Positions 62,208-64,000 of a stretch of 64,000 nucleotides of DNA are shown here, piece by piece. The stretch comes from an uncultured Clostridia bacterium (lineage in GTDB: Bacteria; Bacillota; Clostridia; UMGS1810): the NCBI GenBank assembly GCA_934454585.1, contig CAKSFP010000006.1, forward strand, positions 54,177 to 118,176. Direction: 5' to 3'. Below the pieces are notes generated by a model. That model was not told where the DNA came from. It ran no database searches and saw nothing but the letters and a program-made list of their open reading frames with translations. The translations under genes were made by a program, and so were the position numbers. Numbering within the stretch: the first letter of the stretch is position 1; each line of letters starts with the position of its first letter.

Positions 62208-62591
62208 ATGACAAACGAAAATCATAAAGCGGCTGCATATAAAATTATTCCGTCGCACGACGGAAATCGGTACAGTTTTTTCTGCGAATTGTCGGGAATT
62301 CTTGCTTGTACCACACAAGCATATTATGCAGATGATCCGGAGACAGAACTTTTGCAGGCATGGGAATCCGAGGGCAGGAAAAGTCTCAATTTTTGCCATA
62401 TGTGCGGCAGGTGGGTCGACTCGATTGTATATAATCCGGATATGCTTATGTGCGTGAATTGTGCTCCTCTTGAGGAAGAAGCAAAGTATTGCAAGCATTG
62501 CGGCGCAAAAGCGAACAACGGAGATATAATTTGCTTTGTATGCGGAAAAAAACTATTATATGGAGGAGCTGATGAGAGTGACGAGATATAG
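62208..62591 (+). CDS. Small double zinc-ribbon protein
   Basis: 127 residues from ATG 62208, chosen for the ggggaggaggtgagg site just upstream. The first 60 residues have no recognisable motif. Then two C-x-x-C pairs form a treble-clef-like zinc site (NFCHMCGRWV and MLMCVNCAP), and a zinc ribbon follows (YCKHCGAKANNGDIICFVCGKKL). No signal peptide or membrane helix. Such ribbons bind zinc and often RNA, DNA or protein partners. It overlaps the next gene by 20 bp, and both are followed by a secreted cysteine-rich protein. Function unknown. Confidence 0.75.
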   Translation: MTNENHKAAAYKIIPSHDGNRYSFFCELSGILACTTQAYYADDPETELLQAWESEGRKSLNFCHMCGRWVDSIVYNPDMLMCVNCAPLEEEAKYCKHCGAKANNGDIICFVCGKKLLYGGADESDEI

Positions 62592-62862
62592 ACCGTTAAG
62601 AAAAGATGCCTTGGAGTATTTCGGTTTTGGTACCAAAAACATGAAAAGGCTCAAAATCTGCCCGTGCTGCGGAAATGCACAGGCTGCAAAAAACAAGTTT
62701 TGCGAGGTTTGTCAGACAAAACTGCCGGAGGAAACAGTTTTTGATATTTACAAAGCAAAGCATCGTTGCTGCACCAAATGCGCAAATGTTCTTCCCAATG
62801 ATGCGGAGTATTGCCCCATGTGCGGAACAAAGCAAAAATGTAAAGAAAGAGAGGCGATATAA
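62572..62862 (+). CDS. Second small zinc-ribbon protein
   Basis: 96 residues from ATG 62572, preceded by ggagg at five bases; an in-frame ATG at 62560 is also possible. Two zinc ribbons: ICPCCGNAQAAKNKFCEVCQTKL and RCCTKCANVLPNDAEYCPMCGTK, each two C-x-x-C pairs. It begins within the end of the previous gene, so translation is coupled. No membrane segment. Function unknown, but the pairing with another ribbon protein and the cysteine-rich secreted protein suggests one small functional unit. Confidence 0.75.
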   Translation: MRVTRYRPLRKDALEYFGFGTKNMKRLKICPCCGNAQAAKNKFCEVCQTKLPEETVFDIYKAKHRCCTKCANVLPNDAEYCPMCGTKQKCKEREAI

Positions 62863-62864
62863 AT

Positions 62865-64000
62865 ATGAAGAAGTTTTTATCACTGTGTATGGTATTTATT
62901 GTGCTGATGACGATTGTGCCGCTTTCGGCACTTGCAGACTATGCCGATGGTCAGAACTGCGAAAGCTGCGGTCACTACCATTGGGACAGCTATTGCTGCG
63001 GAAACTGCGGCCGCTGCACGGAGGACTGTAGAAGCGACTGCTTTGAAATCACTCATTGTCACAGCTGCGGAGAATGTTTTGCCGATATGAGTGAAAACGA
63101 ATACTGCACCGAGTGCTGGAATTGTATCTCCTGCGGTGAAAACGAACACTGCAAAGCTTGCGGAGAGTGCGGCAGGGATATCTGCAGCGACTGTCATATC
63201 TGCGAAGACTGCCGACAGACGAACGGCGCTATTTGCCCGTACTGTGACGCGTGTCTCATCTGTCTTTACGGCGAGGGGAGTTTTGAGGAAGAGGATATGT
63301 GCAAGACCTGCCGTGCAACTCTTGCCTGCTGTCTGGAAATCGTTTGCCAGGCATGTCTGTCCTCCTGCAACCAATGTAAATCCATTGACGAATTCTGCGC
63401 AGACTGCTGGAACTGCATTAGCTGTGTTCCGGACGGCGTCATCTGCCTGGAATGCGGCAGATGTAAGGATTGCTGGTCGGATGACCACTGTACGGAATGT
63501 AACAGCTGCGCATATGAATACCACAGCGCCTGCGAACTGTGCGACAATTGCGCCGAAAAAGACGACAGATTCTGCGCAAACTGCGGCAGCTGCGGTTTTT
63601 GCAGCGACTGGGAGCCGAGCGATGTTTGTGCCAACTGCGGCGCTTGTCCCGAAGAATACGACAGACGCTGCGAGGACGGGGAGCACTGTAATCTTTGCTG
63701 GGAGTGGATTTGTGAAAACTGTAATCAGTGCAACTACGAAGGCAACATACTGTGTTCGGATTGCGGAGATTGCTGCAGCTCGTGCGAAACCTTTTGCGAG
63801 GAATGTGAAAAATGTGAGGAATGCTGCCGCAGAACCAGCGAAGAAAACGGCTGCTACCACGGTATATGCGTAGAAAGCAGCGACTGGGATGATTATTCTC
63901 ACCGCTGCCGGTCCTGCGAAAATTGCTTTGAAGAAGATGAAATGTGCGACGACTGCGGTCTTTGCGCGGATTGTTGTCTTAACGAAAGCCGAGGCCAGGG
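62865..64000 (+). CDS. Secreted, extremely cysteine-rich CxxC-repeat protein (partial, runs off the window)
   Basis: An open frame starts at ATG 62865, two bases after the previous stop, and is still open at 64000 (about 378 residues visible). Residues 1-24 are a signal peptide (MKKFLSLCMVFIVLMTIVPL, cut near LALA-DY). The rest is about 22% cysteine (roughly 80 by my count), nearly all in CxxC and CxxCxxC groups spaced by short Asp/Glu/Asn/Gly-rich loops. Two internal copies are visible (ECWNCISCGENEHCKACGEC near residue 83; DCWNCISCVPDGVICLECGRC near 179). It resembles stacked zinc ribbons, with Trp, Phe and Tyr at fixed places. I know no characterised family for it. Confidence 0.85.
   Translation, partial: MKKFLSLCMVFIVLMTIVPLSALADYADGQNCESCGHYHWDSYCCGNCGRCTEDCRSDCFEITHCHSCGECFADMSENEYCTECWNCISCGENEHCKACGECGRDICSDCHICEDCRQTNGAICPYCDACLICLYGEGSFEEEDMCKTCRATLACCLEIVCQACLSSCNQCKSIDEFCADCWNCISCVPDGVICLECGRCKDCWSDDHCTECNSCAYEYHSACELCDNCAEKDDRFCANCGSCGFCSDWEPSDVCANCGACPEEYDRRCEDGEHCNLCWEWICENCNQCNYEGNILCSDCGDCCSSCETFCEECEKCEECCRRTSEENGCYHGICVESSDWDDYSHRCRSCENCFEEDEMCDDCGLCADCCLNESRGQ

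Noticed and set aside
63091..63873. 260-residue Ala/Thr/Val-rich plus-strand frame and a 340-residue Ala-rich minus-strand frame (62880-63902)
   Set aside because: Both are shadows of the cysteine-rich secreted protein: the TGC/TGT-rich codons give Ala/Val/Thr-rich readings in the other frames. The true frame has a signal peptide, a ribosome context and coupling to the gene before it.

Overview
The window looks like a chromosomal segment of a low-to-mid GC, spore-forming Clostridia-type Firmicute, probably gut-associated. The evidence is the rqcP-yabP-yabQ-divIC-S1 cluster, a SipL-like SPOCS/LysM protein, two SpoVB/MurJ-type flippases, an L27 with the Prp-cleaved N-terminal extension, surface proteins with SLH and BspA-type leucine-rich repeats, several ECF-transporter modules and two rhamnosidase-type glycoside hydrolases. 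I cannot fix genus or species from sequence alone.

Layout. 1-4.1 kb: carbohydrate genes (DUF4886 SGNH-like protein, GH78 rhamnosidase, serine hydrolase). 4.2-6.6 kb: a membrane diguanylate cyclase with an ECF-S-like sensor domain, a non-autonomous mobile element (copy 1) in its leader, and a VanZ-like protein. 6.6-15.9 kb: housekeeping block with nucleotidyltransferase, rplU-prp-rpmA, obg, yhbY, nadD, yqeK, LCP protein, rsfS and leuS; the block from yhbY to leuS is tightly packed, with several ATGA overlaps. 16-18.2 kb: a DNA methyltransferase and a putative partner endonuclease. 18.2-24.3 kb (minus strand): HIT protein, alaS, rsmA, mobile element copy 2, and a DUF523-CCA-adding fusion gene. 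24.4-28.8 kb: DMT permease and two divergent flippases. 28.8-32.8 kb: hairpin-rich spacer and two LRR surface proteins, one with SLH domains. 32.9-37 kb: large two-HTH regulator, the sporulation/division cluster, tRNA-Leu and initiator tRNA-Met. 37-40.4 kb: small HTH protein, a collapsed azlC/azlD remnant, PHP phosphatase and a SipL-like protein. 40.5-46.3 kb (minus strand): a four-gene operon pairing a toroid-SLH protein, a transcobalamin-like DUF4430 protein, EcfT and a single-chain EcfA-EcfA-EcfS. 46.5-52.5 kb: MarR regulator with a TolC-adaptor-RND efflux operon. 52.7-58.5 kb: lipoprotein, histidine phosphatase, GH106-like hydrolase and a copper-amine-oxidase-N-like protein. 58.6-61.8 kb: an SLH remnant, then a solute-binding lipoprotein with a membrane-anchored LuxR-type regulator. 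62.2-64 kb: two small zinc-ribbon proteins followed by a secreted, extremely cysteine-rich protein that runs off the window.

The most informative points are: (i) a roughly 265-307 bp mobile element present twice with 13-bp target duplications, one copy of which has rewritten the end of the CCA-adding gene; (ii) an intrinsic-factor-like split binding system with a one-polypeptide ECF module; (iii) an ECF-S/GGDEF fusion; (iv) a DUF523 (TudS)/CCA fusion; (v) a secreted protein with about 80 cysteines in about 350 visible residues, next to two zinc-ribbon genes; (vi) a binding protein paired with a membrane LuxR regulator behind a roughly 310-nt structured leader.
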